Source: VRUE01 sp035318745 (GTDB lineage Bacteria; Actinomycetota; Thermoleophilia; Solirubrobacterales; 70-9). Taken from it: a DNA stretch of 64,000 nt. The notes below the pieces were generated by a model. That model had not been told where the DNA came from, searched no databases, and was given only the letters and a program-made list of their open reading frames with translations. Position numbers and translations under genes: made by a program. This document shows positions 46,484 to 55,730 of the stretch, one piece after another. The DNA lies in the NCBI GenBank assembly GCA_035318745.1, contig DATHEA010000024.1:117129-181128 (forward strand). The letters run 5' to 3'. Numbering within the stretch: the first letter of the stretch is position 1; each line of letters begins with the position of its first letter.

Positions 46484-47983
46484 GTGAGCGAGGGGTTGCC
46501 CGAACATCTCGACGTGCTGATCGTCGGCGCCGGGCTCTCCGGCATCGGTGCTGCCTGGCACCTGCAGGACCGCTCGCCCGCTAAGAGCTACGCGATTCTC
46601 GAGGCCCGCGGCGACCTCGGCGGCACCTGGGACCTCTTCCGCTATCCGGGCATCCGCTCCGACTCGGACATGCACACGCTCGGCTACCGCTTCAAGCCGT
46701 GGACGGCATCGAAGTCGATCACCGACGGCACCTCGATCCTCGAGTATGTGCGGGAGACGGCGCAGGAGAGCGGGATCGACCAGCGGATCCGTTTCCACCA
46801 CCGTGTGCTCAGCGCCGCCTGGTCGAGCGCCGACGCCCGCTGGACGGTCGAGGCCGAGCGCACCGACACGGGGGAGACCGTGCGGCTGACCTGCGGCTTG
46901 CTCTGGACCTGCAGCGGCTACTACCGCTACGACGAGGGATACACGCCCGAGTTCGAGGGTGTCGACCGGTTCGCCGGCCTGGTGGTCCACCCGCAGCATT
47001 GGCCCACCGACCTCGACTACAGCGGCAAGAAGGTGGTCGTGATCGGCAGTGGCGCAACCGCGGTGACGCTGGTGCCGGCGATGGCGAAGGAGGCGTCACA
47101 CGTGACGATGCTGCAGCGTTCGCCGACCTACATTGCCTCGCTGCCGGCCGAAGACCGGCTCGCCACCAAACTGCGCCGTCACCTGCCGGAGCGCGCCGCT
47201 TACGCGGTGGTGCGCTGGAAGAACGTGCTGATCCAGGCCGCCTTCTACCAGCTCAGCCGCCGCCGGCCGGAGCTGATCAAGCGCTGGATTCGCAAGGGCG
47301 TCGTGCGCTCGCTGCCACCCGGCTACGACGTCGACAGGCACTTCAAGCCGCGCTACAACCCGTGGGATCAGCGCATGTGCCTGGTCCCCGACGGCGATCT
47401 CTTCCGGTCGATCTCCAAGGGCGAAGCCTCGGTCCTCACCGACCGGATCGCGACCTTCACCGAGCGCGGGATCGAGCTCGAGTCCGGCGAGGAGCTGGAG
47501 GCCGATGTGATCGTCACCGCGACCGGCCTCAACCTGCTCTTCCTCGGTGGGATCGACCTGACCGTCGATGGTCAGGCGGTCGACGTGCCGAAGACGATGG
47601 CCTACAAGGGCATGATGCTGAGCGGGGTGCCGAACATGGCCTTCACCGTCGGCTACACCAACGCCTCCTGGACCTTGAAGGCGGACCTCACCTCCGAGTA
47701 CGTCTGTCGCCTGCTCAACCACATGGATGCCCACGATCACAAGCGCTGCGTGGCCGAGGTCGACCCCTCGGTGAGCGAGCAGCCGCTGCTCGACTTCACC
47801 TCCGGCTACGTCCAGCGCTCGCTCGACCACTTCCCCAAACAGGGCTCGAGGGAGCCCTGGAAGCTGCGCCAGAACTATGTCATCGACATCCGCACGATCC
47901 GGCGCGGCGCGATCGCCGACGGCGCGATGCAGTTCTCCAGCGGCGTCTCCAAAGCGCGGCCGACCGATCCAGTCGCTGTTTAA
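46484..47983 (+). CDS. Flavin-containing monooxygenase / Baeyer-Villiger type
   Basis: 499 residues with two Rossmann folds. LIVGAGLSGIGAAWHLQ near residue 10 binds FAD; VVVIGSGATAVTLVPAMA near residue 185 binds NADP. The stretch GGTWDLFRYPGIRSDSDMHT and VVHPQHWPTDLDY are typical of group B monooxygenases close to Baeyer-Villiger enzymes; the exact BVMO fingerprint FxGxxxHxxxWP appears as FAGLVVHPQHWP. It probably oxygenates a ketone, fatty or cyclic compound. The palindromic operator upstream resembles that of the acyl-CoA dehydrogenase, suggesting a shared lipid/ketone regulon. Confidence 0.9.
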   Translation: MSEGLPEHLDVLIVGAGLSGIGAAWHLQDRSPAKSYAILEARGDLGGTWDLFRYPGIRSDSDMHTLGYRFKPWTASKSITDGTSILEYVRETAQESGIDQRIRFHHRVLSAAWSSADARWTVEAERTDTGETVRLTCGLLWTCSGYYRYDEGYTPEFEGVDRFAGLVVHPQHWPTDLDYSGKKVVVIGSGATAVTLVPAMAKEASHVTMLQRSPTYIASLPAEDRLATKLRRHLPERAAYAVVRWKNVLIQAAFYQLSRRRPELIKRWIRKGVVRSLPPGYDVDRHFKPRYNPWDQRMCLVPDGDLFRSISKGEASVLTDRIATFTERGIELESGEELEADVIVTATGLNLLFLGGIDLTVDGQAVDVPKTMAYKGMMLSGVPNMAFTVGYTNASWTLKADLTSEYVCRLLNHMDAHDHKRCVAEVDPSVSEQPLLDFTSGYVQRSLDHFPKQGSREPWKLRQNYVIDIRTIRRGAIADGAMQFSSGVSKARPTDPVAV

Positions 47984-48000
47984 AGCGCTAGCGCCGCGGA

Positions 48001-48006
48001 TACAGT
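48001..48006 (+). promoter_or_regulatory. -10 box TACAGT, leaderless start of the cupredoxin gene
   Basis: TANNNT box 6 nt before ATG 48013. A perfect 10-bp palindrome GCGCTAGCGC (47985-47994) lies just upstream, a possible operator. Confidence 0.4.
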
Positions 48007-48012
48007 GGCGGG

Positions 48013-48465
48013 ATGAAGATCAAGACGCTGCCCTCGTTCGTGCCCGCCCTCCTTCTCGTCGCCTTGGTGGTGATCGGGGTCGCCGGCTGCGGTGGGAGCA
48101 GCGACAGCTCCAGCTCGACCACCGGCGAACACAGCGTCACCGAAAATGAATCCGGCTCGGGTACGGAAACGGACGCCAACGCGCCCGCGCCCAGTGGGGA
48201 CGCCGTGCGCTCTGCCGAGGTTGAGATCGAGGACTTCGCCTACCGCCCCGACCCGGTGACGATCGAGGAAGGCGGCAAGGTGATTTGGAAGAACCGGGAT
48301 TCGGCCCCGCACACGGCGACCGCGGCCGACGGCAGCTTCGACACCGGCACGATCGACGAAGACAAGATCAAGTCCGAGACGTTCAAGGAACCGGGCACCC
48401 ATGAGTACGTCTGCTCGATTCACCCGCAGATGCACGGCACGGTCGAAGTGGTCGAAGCCGGCTAG
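48013..48465 (+). CDS. Cupredoxin (plastocyanin-like) lipoprotein
   Basis: 150 residues. The signal peptide MKIKTLPSFVPALLLVALVV ends in the lipobox GVAGC, followed by a Ser/Gly-rich linker to about residue 65. The cupredoxin core runs from IEDFAYRPDPVTIEEGGKV to the end, with type-1 copper ligands His (SAPHTAT), Cys and His (YVCSIHP) and Met (QMHG) around residue 133. It should carry electrons at the outer face of the membrane. Followed by a flavodoxin-like gene only 4 bp on. Confidence 0.9.
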   Translation: MKIKTLPSFVPALLLVALVVIGVAGCGGSSDSSSSTTGEHSVTENESGSGTETDANAPAPSGDAVRSAEVEIEDFAYRPDPVTIEEGGKVIWKNRDSAPHTATAADGSFDTGTIDEDKIKSETFKEPGTHEYVCSIHPQMHGTVEVVEAG

Positions 48466-48469
48466 CGCT

Positions 48470-49219
48470 GTGGCCGAGCTGACCGAGAAGCAGGCCGAGC
48501 TCTGCGAGAGCAGCGAGGTCGACTACTCAGACCTCCGCGCCTTCTTCATCAACTGCACGCTGAAGCGCAGCCCCGAGGTGTCCAACACGCAGGGACTGAT
48601 GGATATCTCGATGGAGATCATGCGCCGCAACGGGGTCGAGGTCGAGTGCATCCGCGCGGTCGACCACGAGATCGCCACCGGCGTCTGGCCCGACATGTCC
48701 GAGCACGGATGGGACGTGGACGAGTGGCCGGCGATCTTCGAGAAAGCGGTGGCCGCCGACATCCTCGTCCTCGGCATGTCGATCTGGCTGGGCGAGAAGT
48801 CATCCGTTGCGACCCAGATCGTCGAGCGCCTCTACGGCAATTCGCACCTGCTCAACGACGCGGGTCAGTACGCCTACTACGGCCGGGTCGGCGGTTGCCT
48901 GGTGACCGGCAACGAGGACGGGGTCAAGCACTGCGCGATGAACGTTCTCTACTCGTTGCAGCACCTCGGCTACGCGATACCCCCGCAGGCTGACTCAGGT
49001 TGGATCGGCGAGGCGGGTCCGGGGCCGTCTTACCTCGACGAGGGCTCGGGCGGGCCGGAGAACGACTTCACCAACCGCAACACCACCTTTGCGGCCTGGA
49101 ACATGCTGCACTTGGCGCGGATCCTCAAGGATGCCGGCGGCATCCCCGCGCACGGCAACCAGCGCACCGAGTGGGACGCCGGTTGCCGCTTCGACTTCCC
49201 CAATCCCGAGCACCGCTAG
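48470..49219 (+). CDS. Flavodoxin-like / NAD(P)H-dependent FMN oxidoreductase
   Basis: 249 residues. FFINCTLKRSPEVSNTQGLMD gives the FMN phosphate-binding loop region; DILVLGMSIWLGEKSSVATQI and YYGRVGGCLVTGNEDGVKHC are the second and third FMN-contacting loops. Such proteins reduce quinones or other compounds. GTG 48470 follows the cupredoxin stop by 4 bp; the frame continues upstream but only as overlap. Co-expression with a copper protein suggests a redox pair, though this is inference. Confidence 0.82.
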   Translation: MAELTEKQAELCESSEVDYSDLRAFFINCTLKRSPEVSNTQGLMDISMEIMRRNGVEVECIRAVDHEIATGVWPDMSEHGWDVDEWPAIFEKAVAADILVLGMSIWLGEKSSVATQIVERLYGNSHLLNDAGQYAYYGRVGGCLVTGNEDGVKHCAMNVLYSLQHLGYAIPPQADSGWIGEAGPGPSYLDEGSGGPENDFTNRNTTFAAWNMLHLARILKDAGGIPAHGNQRTEWDAGCRFDFPNPEHR

Positions 49220-49237
49220 GCCTGCCGGTACGTCGCC

Positions 49238-50113
49238 CTATGCCGCGTTAGCCTCGAGCCGCTCGGCAAGTCGGTTCATGCCGTGTTTGCGGGCGGCTGC
49301 TGCGGCGCCGGTCCAGTCGGTGTCGCGGTCGGCCGGTGGCTCGACCCCGGCGTCGCGCAAGGTGGCGATGTCCTTGAAGGCGAGCAGATCCTCGTGGGCG
49401 TCGAGCAGGGCAGCACGCAATTTCGGCCGCCGCTCGCGGATCGCGTTGTCGAGAATCGCCTCCAGCGAGCCGTGGCTCCGCAGCAGGTCAGCCGCCGTTT
49501 TCGGTCCGACGCCCTTGGCGCCCGGTAGGCCGTCGGAGGGGTCGCCGCGCAGGGCGATGAAGTCAGGCACAAGCTCCGGGTCGATGCCGTAGCGCTCGCG
49601 AACCTCGGCTGGGCCGACCTCTTCGGCACCTTTGCCGCCGCCGGTTTTGACGTAGAGGACCGTGACCCGCTCGCCGGCGCACTGGTACATGTCGCGGTCG
49701 CCGGTCAGCAGCAGCGCCCGCCCGCCGGCCTCTGCCTCGCGGTTGGCGTAGGTGCCAAGCAGGTCGTCGGCCTCGAGCGAGTCGCTGGTGGCGACCGTCC
49801 AGCCGAAGGCCTCGAAGAAGTCGCGCGCGGCGGCGAACTGCGGCGAGAGGTCATCAGGCATAGCCGCCTCGCGCTCAGCGTGATAGGCGGGATACAGCTC
49901 AGTCCGGTAAGACGCCGCGTCAGGCCCAAAGCAAAGAACCACCGCCCGCGGCCCATGCACTTCAATCTCTCGCAACACAAGGTTGGCCGTGCCAAGCAGC
50001 GCATTGACGGGCTTCCCATCCGTCCCCCTAATCGAATCGGGCAACGCATAGAACGCCCGAAACAACATCGAGGGCGTGTCGACGACCAGCAGGGGCTTGG
50101 ACGCAGCGCTCAC
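49238..50113 (-). CDS. 5'-3' exonuclease (PolA N-terminal-like, FEN family)
   Basis: 291 residues, a stand-alone form of the DNA polymerase I 5' nuclease. LLVVDTPSMLFRAFYALPDS starts the fold; the acidic metal ligands lie in SLEADDLLGTYA and LLTGDRDMYQ; the C-terminal helix-hairpin-helix is LPGAKGVGPKTAADLLRSHG. It removes flaps or primers. GTG 50113 lies 6 nt from a TAGGCT -10 box in the shared inverted-repeat promoter. Confidence 0.92.
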   Translation of the reverse strand: MSAASKPLLVVDTPSMLFRAFYALPDSIRGTDGKPVNALLGTANLVLREIEVHGPRAVVLCFGPDAASYRTELYPAYHAEREAAMPDDLSPQFAAARDFFEAFGWTVATSDSLEADDLLGTYANREAEAGGRALLLTGDRDMYQCAGERVTVLYVKTGGGKGAEEVGPAEVRERYGIDPELVPDFIALRGDPSDGLPGAKGVGPKTAADLLRSHGSLEAILDNAIRERRPKLRAALLDAHEDLLAFKDIATLRDAGVEPPADRDTDWTGAAAAARKHGMNRLAERLEANAA

Positions 50114-50118
50114 CGCAA

Positions 50119-50231
50119 GAGCCTATCCCGGTAGGGCTGAAACGTCTTGTACTTTTTCGGTGTAGGTCGCGGGCGCCAGCCATCGGCGATCCACCGAAAA
50201 AGTTAAGTGAAAGCCCTACCGGGATAGGCTC
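50119..50231. repeat. Nested inverted repeat forming two mirror-image promoters
   Basis: Outer arms are 20 bp and perfect (50119-50138, 50212-50231; AGCCCTACCGGGATAGGCTC read toward each gene). Inner arms are 12 bp (50151-50162, 50192-50203; ACTTTTTCGGTG). Each outer arm ends in the -10-like TAGGCT (50120-50125 minus, 50225-50230 plus), 6 and 8 nt from the start codons of the divergent genes. Confidence 0.8.
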
Positions 50232-50238
50232 CTCACCC

Positions 50239-51990
50239 ATGGGCTTCATCAACCCCACTCCTCCGCCGTTCGAGTATCAGGAGTGGAAACAACGCCCCCA
50301 TCTCGAGCGGATCAAGGTCCTCGCCCAGGACTGGGCGGTGAACGGCTTCGGCACGCCGACCTTCGTCTACCTGCTCTACATCTTCAAGCTCGTCCTCTAC
50401 GCGGGCGGTGGGCTGCTGCTGATCTCGGCGACGACGGCGGGGCTGGGCGGGCTCGGCAATCTCAGCGATTGGTGGACCGAACCGATCGTCTTCCAGAAGG
50501 CGGTGATCTGGACGATGCTGTGGGAGGTGCTCGGCCTGGGCGCCGGCTCGCTGCCGCTCACGCTTCGCTTCTCGCCGATGATCGGCGGCTTCCTGTACTG
50601 GCTGCGGCCCGGCACCACGCGGCTGCCTCCTTGGCCCGAGCGGGTGCCGCTGACGCGAGGCACGCAGCGCACGCTCTTCGACGTCGCCGTCTACGCAGGA
50701 TTGATCGCCGCGGCGCTCAACCTCCTGCTCTCCGACGGCATCGACGCGACCGCCGTCACCGCCGGCCGCCTCGATCCGATCGCGGTCGGCGTGCTTCTCG
50801 CTCTACTGGCTCTCCTCGGCCTGCGCGACAAGGTGCCCTTCCTCGCCGCGCGCGCCGAGATCTACGGCAACTTGGCGATCGTCTTCCTCTTCCCGCTGAC
50901 CAACATGGTCGTCGCCGCCCAGCTCGTCTTCGTCTGCATCTGGTGGGGGGCGGCCTCCTCGAAGCTCAACCGTCACTTCCCCTTCGTCGTCACGGTGATG
51001 ATCAGCAACACGCCCTGGAACCGCTGGCGGGCGGCAAAGCGGCACCTCTATCGGAATCACCCGGAGGACCTACGACCATCAGCGATCGGAAAGCTTTCGG
51101 CCCACTTGGGCACGGCGATCGAGTTCACCCTGCCGCTGATCCTGCTCGTATCCCAAGGGGGGACGATCGGCGCCATCGCCGTCGCCGGGATGGTGATCTT
51201 TCACCTTCACATCCTCTCCACCTTCCCTCTGGCGGTGCCGCTTGAGTGGAACATCTTCATGGTCTTCGGCCTGCTCTTCCTCTTCGGCCACTACGGCGCG
51301 ACGTCTTTCTCGACCCTCGACGATCCGCTGCTGCTGGCGATCCTCGCCGTCACCTGCGTCGGCCTCCCCGTGCTCGGCAACTTCCGGCCCGACCTCGTCT
51401 CCTTCCTGCCCTCGATGCGCTACTACGCCGGCAACTGGGCGACCAGCCAGTGGCTCTTTCGCAGGCAGGGCGGCGCCGAGGCGAAGCTCGACCGCGACCT
51501 GGTCAAGCCGGCGCCGATCGTGACCGAGCAGCTGGCGAAGTTCTACGACCCCGAGCTGATCGACGTGCTGGTCTACAAAGGCCTCGCCTTCCGCTCGATG
51601 CACTCGCACGGACGTGCGCTCAACGGCCTCGTGCAGCGCGCGGTCGACGATGTCGAGGACTATTCGGTGCGCGAGGGAGAGCTGGTCGCCGGGGTGGTCC
51701 TCGGCTACAACTTCGGCGACGGCCACTTCCACGACCAGCGGCTGTTGGCGGCGATCCAGGAGCGCTGCCGCTTCGAGCCGGGCGAGGTGCGGGTGGTCGT
51801 GCTCGAGTCCCAGCCTGCTGGCGTGCAGCGCCAGCACTACCGGATCTTCGACGCGGCAACCGGTTTGGTCGAGGAAGGCTTGGTCGACGTCGCAGACATG
51901 GTCCAGCGCCAGCCCTGGCTCGACGGGCAACCCTTCCCGGTCGAGACGGTGCGGACTGCTGGGACCGACCGTGCCAAGACCCCGGCATGA
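50239..51990 (+). CDS. DUF3556 polytopic membrane protein
   Basis: 583 residues. The opening GFINPTPPPFEYQEWKQRPH and at least eight membrane helices match DUF3556. The C-terminal third is soluble (YYAGNWATSQWLFRRQGGAE; VAGVVLGYNFGDGHFHDQRL). Function unknown. ATG 50239 lies 8 nt past TAGGCT with no Shine-Dalgarno, so it is probably leaderless. Its stop overlaps the start of the CrtI-like gene, so the pair is likely a functional unit. Confidence 0.88.
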   Translation: MGFINPTPPPFEYQEWKQRPHLERIKVLAQDWAVNGFGTPTFVYLLYIFKLVLYAGGGLLLISATTAGLGGLGNLSDWWTEPIVFQKAVIWTMLWEVLGLGAGSLPLTLRFSPMIGGFLYWLRPGTTRLPPWPERVPLTRGTQRTLFDVAVYAGLIAAALNLLLSDGIDATAVTAGRLDPIAVGVLLALLALLGLRDKVPFLAARAEIYGNLAIVFLFPLTNMVVAAQLVFVCIWWGAASSKLNRHFPFVVTVMISNTPWNRWRAAKRHLYRNHPEDLRPSAIGKLSAHLGTAIEFTLPLILLVSQGGTIGAIAVAGMVIFHLHILSTFPLAVPLEWNIFMVFGLLFLFGHYGATSFSTLDDPLLLAILAVTCVGLPVLGNFRPDLVSFLPSMRYYAGNWATSQWLFRRQGGAEAKLDRDLVKPAPIVTEQLAKFYDPELIDVLVYKGLAFRSMHSHGRALNGLVQRAVDDVEDYSVREGELVAGVVLGYNFGDGHFHDQRLLAAIQERCRFEPGEVRVVVLESQPAGVQRQHYRIFDAATGLVEEGLVDVADMVQRQPWLDGQPFPVETVRTAGTDRAKTPA

Positions 51991-53399
51991 GCGACGCGGT
52001 CGTCGTCGGAGCGGGCCCCAACGGTCTTGCCGCCGCGGCGAGGCTGGCCACGCAGGGGGTGGGGGTGACGGTGATCGAGGCAGCGGCGACGATCGGCGGC
52101 GGCGCCCGCACCAGCGAGTTGACCCTGCCGGGGTTGCTGCACGACGACTGCTCGGCGTCGCACCCTTTCGCGCCCGGCTCGCAGGCGCTGGCCGCGCTCG
52201 GCCTCGAGCGGCACGGCCTCGAGTGGGCTTGGCCCGAGATCGAGGTCAGCCACCCTTTCGACGACGGCAGCGCCGCCGTCATGCACCGCTCGATCGAGCA
52301 GACCGCCACCGGGCTCGGCTCCGCCGGCGCCGCCTGGAAGCGGCTCTTCGGCTCTTCCTCCCGCCACTTCGATGCGCTCGCCGAAGACATCATGCGGCCG
52401 CTGGCGCACCTGCCGCGCCACCCGCTCGCCCTTGCCCGCTTTGGACCGGCGGCGGCGCCGGTATCGCTGCTCGCGCGCTCCCTGCCCACGCCACAGGCGC
52501 GCGCCCTGTTCGGCGGCACCGCCGCCCACTCCTTCAGCCCCTTCTCGCGGCCTTTCAGCTCCGCCGCCGGCATGGCCCTGACCTGCGCCTGCCACCGCAA
52601 CGGCTGGCCCGTTGCTCGCGGCGGCTCGCAGGCGATCTCCGACGCGCTCGCAGCCGTCGTGCGAGAGCATGGCGGCCGGATCGAGACCGGCCGGCCGGTG
52701 CGCACGCTGGACGAGCTCCCAGCCGCCGACGCCGTGCTCCTCGACCTGGCTCCCGCCGCCGTCGTCGAGATTGCCGGAGGGCGGCTGCCGAGCCGGGTGG
52801 CGCGCGCCTATCGTCGCTACAAGCACGGCCCGGGCGCCTTCAAGGTCGACCTCGCGGTCGAGGGCGGGGTGCCCTGGACCGACCCGGCTTCGGGTCGGGC
52901 GGGAACCGTCCACGTGACCGGCTCCTTCGAGGAGACCGCCGCGAGCGAACGCGAGGTTAACCGCGGGCGGATGCCCGAGCGACCCTTCGTCCTGCTCTGC
53001 CAGCAGTACCTCGCCGATCCCTCGCGCTCACGCGGTGACGTCCACCCGGTCTGGGCCTACGCCCACGTCCCTCATGGCTACTCTGGCGACGCGACCGAGG
53101 CGCTGCTCGACCAGGTCGAACGCTTCGCGCCGGGCCTGCGCGATCGCATTGTCGCCCGCCATGTCCGTTCCCCCGCGGGCTTCGAGTCCTACAACCCCAA
53201 CTACGTCGGCGGCGACATCATCACCGGCGCCAACACGCCGCTGCAGTCGGTGTTCAGACCCCGTGTCGCGCTCGATCCGTACGCGACCGGCATCCCCGGC
53301 ATCTTCATCTGCTCGGCGGCAACCCCACCCGGCGCCGGAGCGTCAGGAATGAGCGGCTACAACGCGGCGCAGTCGGTCCTTCGCAGTCTGAGGGCCTAA
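51987..53399 (+). CDS. CrtI-like NAD(P)/FAD-dependent oxidoreductase
   Basis: 470 residues. VVVGAGPNGLAAAARLATQG binds FAD, followed by VTVIEAAATIGGGARTSELT; the C-terminal flavin motif is AATPPGAGASGMSGYNAAQS. The phytoene-desaturase family acts on isoprenoids and other hydrophobic compounds; a carotenoid role is not shown because no crt genes are near. ATG 51987 overlaps the DUF3556 stop (ATGA), the coding frame continuing upstream only as overlap. Confidence 0.9.
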   Translation: MSDAVVVGAGPNGLAAAARLATQGVGVTVIEAAATIGGGARTSELTLPGLLHDDCSASHPFAPGSQALAALGLERHGLEWAWPEIEVSHPFDDGSAAVMHRSIEQTATGLGSAGAAWKRLFGSSSRHFDALAEDIMRPLAHLPRHPLALARFGPAAAPVSLLARSLPTPQARALFGGTAAHSFSPFSRPFSSAAGMALTCACHRNGWPVARGGSQAISDALAAVVREHGGRIETGRPVRTLDELPAADAVLLDLAPAAVVEIAGGRLPSRVARAYRRYKHGPGAFKVDLAVEGGVPWTDPASGRAGTVHVTGSFEETAASEREVNRGRMPERPFVLLCQQYLADPSRSRGDVHPVWAYAHVPHGYSGDATEALLDQVERFAPGLRDRIVARHVRSPAGFESYNPNYVGGDIITGANTPLQSVFRPRVALDPYATGIPGIFICSAATPPGAGASGMSGYNAAQSVLRSLRA

Positions 53400-53406
53400 A
53401 TCCTCC

Positions 53407-53458
53407 GGACGTGCCGGTGCTCCGAGGTCCATATGGGCACCGCAGCACCGGCACGTCC
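53407..53458 (+). terminator. Stem-loop after the CrtI-like gene
   Basis: GGACGTGCCGGTGCT / AGCACCGGCACGTCC arms (53407-53421, 53444-53458) form a perfect 15-bp stem with a 22-nt, partly pairing loop, beginning 7 nt after the stop. There is no T tract, so this may be Rho-independent termination of the type lacking U's or a processing site. Confidence 0.6.
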
Positions 53459-53481
53459 CGGGGCCGGTGTGGACCGTTGCA

Positions 53482-53487
53482 TAGATT
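53482..53487 (+). promoter_or_regulatory. -10 box TAGATT, leaderless start of the ABC transporter operon
   Basis: TANNNT box 7 nt before ATG 53495, directly downstream of the stem-loop; no Shine-Dalgarno. Confidence 0.4.
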
Positions 53488-53494
53488 GCGGGGA

Positions 53495-54255
<761 letters not shown>

Positions 54256-54259
<4 letters not shown>

Positions 54260-55023
54260 GCGCCGCGCAGATCCGCTTCGCGACGCTGTGGCGGCGCGAG
54301 GTCAACCGCTTCATGAAGATCAAGAAACAGACGCTGGGCGCGCCGCTGCTGGAAACGTTCCTCTACATCTCGGTCTTCGGCGCCGCGCTCGGCTCGCGGG
54401 TCGGCGAACTGCACGGGATCGACTACGTCGTCTTCGTCATCCCCGGCCTGATCATGATGTCGTTCTCGATCAACGCCTTCGCCAACAACTCCTCCTCGAT
54501 CCTGCAGCAGAAATTCCAGGGGGCGATCCAGGACCAGCTCTCCTCGCCCGCCTCGCCGCTGGAGCTGCTGCTCGCCTTCTCGCTCGGCGGCTTCATGCGC
54601 GGCCTGATCGTCGCGCTGCTGACCTTCATCGCCGCCTCGCTGCTTGTCGACCTGCCGGTCGACAACATCCTTGTCCTGATCCCAGCGCTGTTCCTGGTCG
54701 GCTTCTTCTTCTCGCAGCTGGGAGTGCTGATCGGTGTCCGCGCCGAACAGTTCGACGACGTCGCCTTCGCCCAGACCTTCGTCCTGCAGCCGCTGATCTT
54801 CCTCGGCGGCGTCTTCTACTCGGCGACGCTGCTGCCGCAGCCGTTTCAGACCCTGACCCACTTCAACCCGATCTTCTACATGATCAACCTGGTCCGCTAT
54901 GGCTTCGTCGGCTACAGCGAAGTCAGCATCGCGCTCTCCCTGCTGGCGCTGACCGCGGCGACCGGCGTGCTCTTCGCGATCAACCTGCGCCTCTTCTCGA
55001 AGGGCTACCGGCTACGCGCTTAG
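54256..55023 (+). CDS. ABC-2 type transporter permease
   Basis: 255 residues with six membrane helices, including VVFVIPGLIMMSFSINAFAN and the ABC-2 signature region FLGGVFYSATLLPQPFQTLTHFNPIFYMI. Together with the preceding ATPase it forms an exporter of drugs, lipids or polysaccharides; the substrate is not told. GTG start overlaps the ATPase stop. Confidence 0.93.
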
Positions 55024-55158
55024 AGCCCCAAGGCCTCCGCGTAGGCACGAACCGCACTGGACGCTTGATCGATGCCGCGCCAGCCTTTACCTTTGCTGGC
55101 CGTTACTTGTTCGTAACCCGTGCAGTGCGCCGCTCGAGCGGCGCAGAAAGGAATCAAC

Positions 55159-55728
55159 TTGAAGCAGCTCCGTCTCGTTGCAGCGGCGACCGTCGTCGCC
55201 GTGCTCTGCGTGTCCGCCTCGGCGTTGGCGGCACCCTACAGTCCGCCGTCGTCCACCCCGACGGCCTCCGTTCCGACCGTTTTCATCTCGGAAAAAGGCG
55301 GCCTCAAATTCGAAGCGCCGAAAACGATCGTCAACGGCGAAGAGCTCGCGGTGGTGAATAAGACCAACCCCCACAAAGTCGGTCCGCACACCTTCTCGCT
55401 GGTCACCAAGGAATCGATCCCGACCACGGCCAAAGAACGCCAACTTTGCTTCACCCCGCATCACATCTGCAAGGCGATAGCCGCCTGGCACGGGGTCAAA
55501 GGCAACGGGCCGGTGAAAGTGAACCCGGCTGAAGCCGGCCCCGAAGGCTGGAGCACGCTCGGCAGCCTGACCAAGAAGGGCGACTCCTGGTTCACCGGCG
55601 AAAAACCCGGCACCTCGTTCGAACAGCCCGTGAACGTGGATACCTCAGCCGGGTCGTCACGGATCTACTTCATCTGCGCGATCCACCCCTGGATGCACGG
55701 CACGATCAACGTGCTGCCGGGCGGCTAG
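55159..55728 (+). CDS. Secreted cupredoxin-like protein
   Basis: 189 residues. TTG 55159 with AGGA upstream opens MKQLRLVAAATVVAVLCVSA followed by SALAAPYS, a clean signal peptide; an upstream GTG (55120) would give a poor one. The mature part is cupredoxin-like: GPHTFSLVTKESI has the first His, and FICAIHPWMHGTINV supplies Cys, His and Met. A long central insertion (CFTPHHICKAIAAWHGVKG) with extra Cys and His is unusual. It lies just before a multicopper oxidase and may pass electrons or copper to it. Confidence 0.82.
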   Translation: MKQLRLVAAATVVAVLCVSASALAAPYSPPSSTPTASVPTVFISEKGGLKFEAPKTIVNGEELAVVNKTNPHKVGPHTFSLVTKESIPTTAKERQLCFTPHHICKAIAAWHGVKGNGPVKVNPAEAGPEGWSTLGSLTKKGDSWFTGEKPGTSFEQPVNVDTSAGSSRIYFICAIHPWMHGTINVLPGG

Positions 55729-55730
55729 AA

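Noticed and set aside
51246..51986. Upstream extension of the CrtI-like frame
   Set aside because: It overlaps the DUF3556 gene; the FAD motif begins right at ATG 51987, which has an ATGA overlap.
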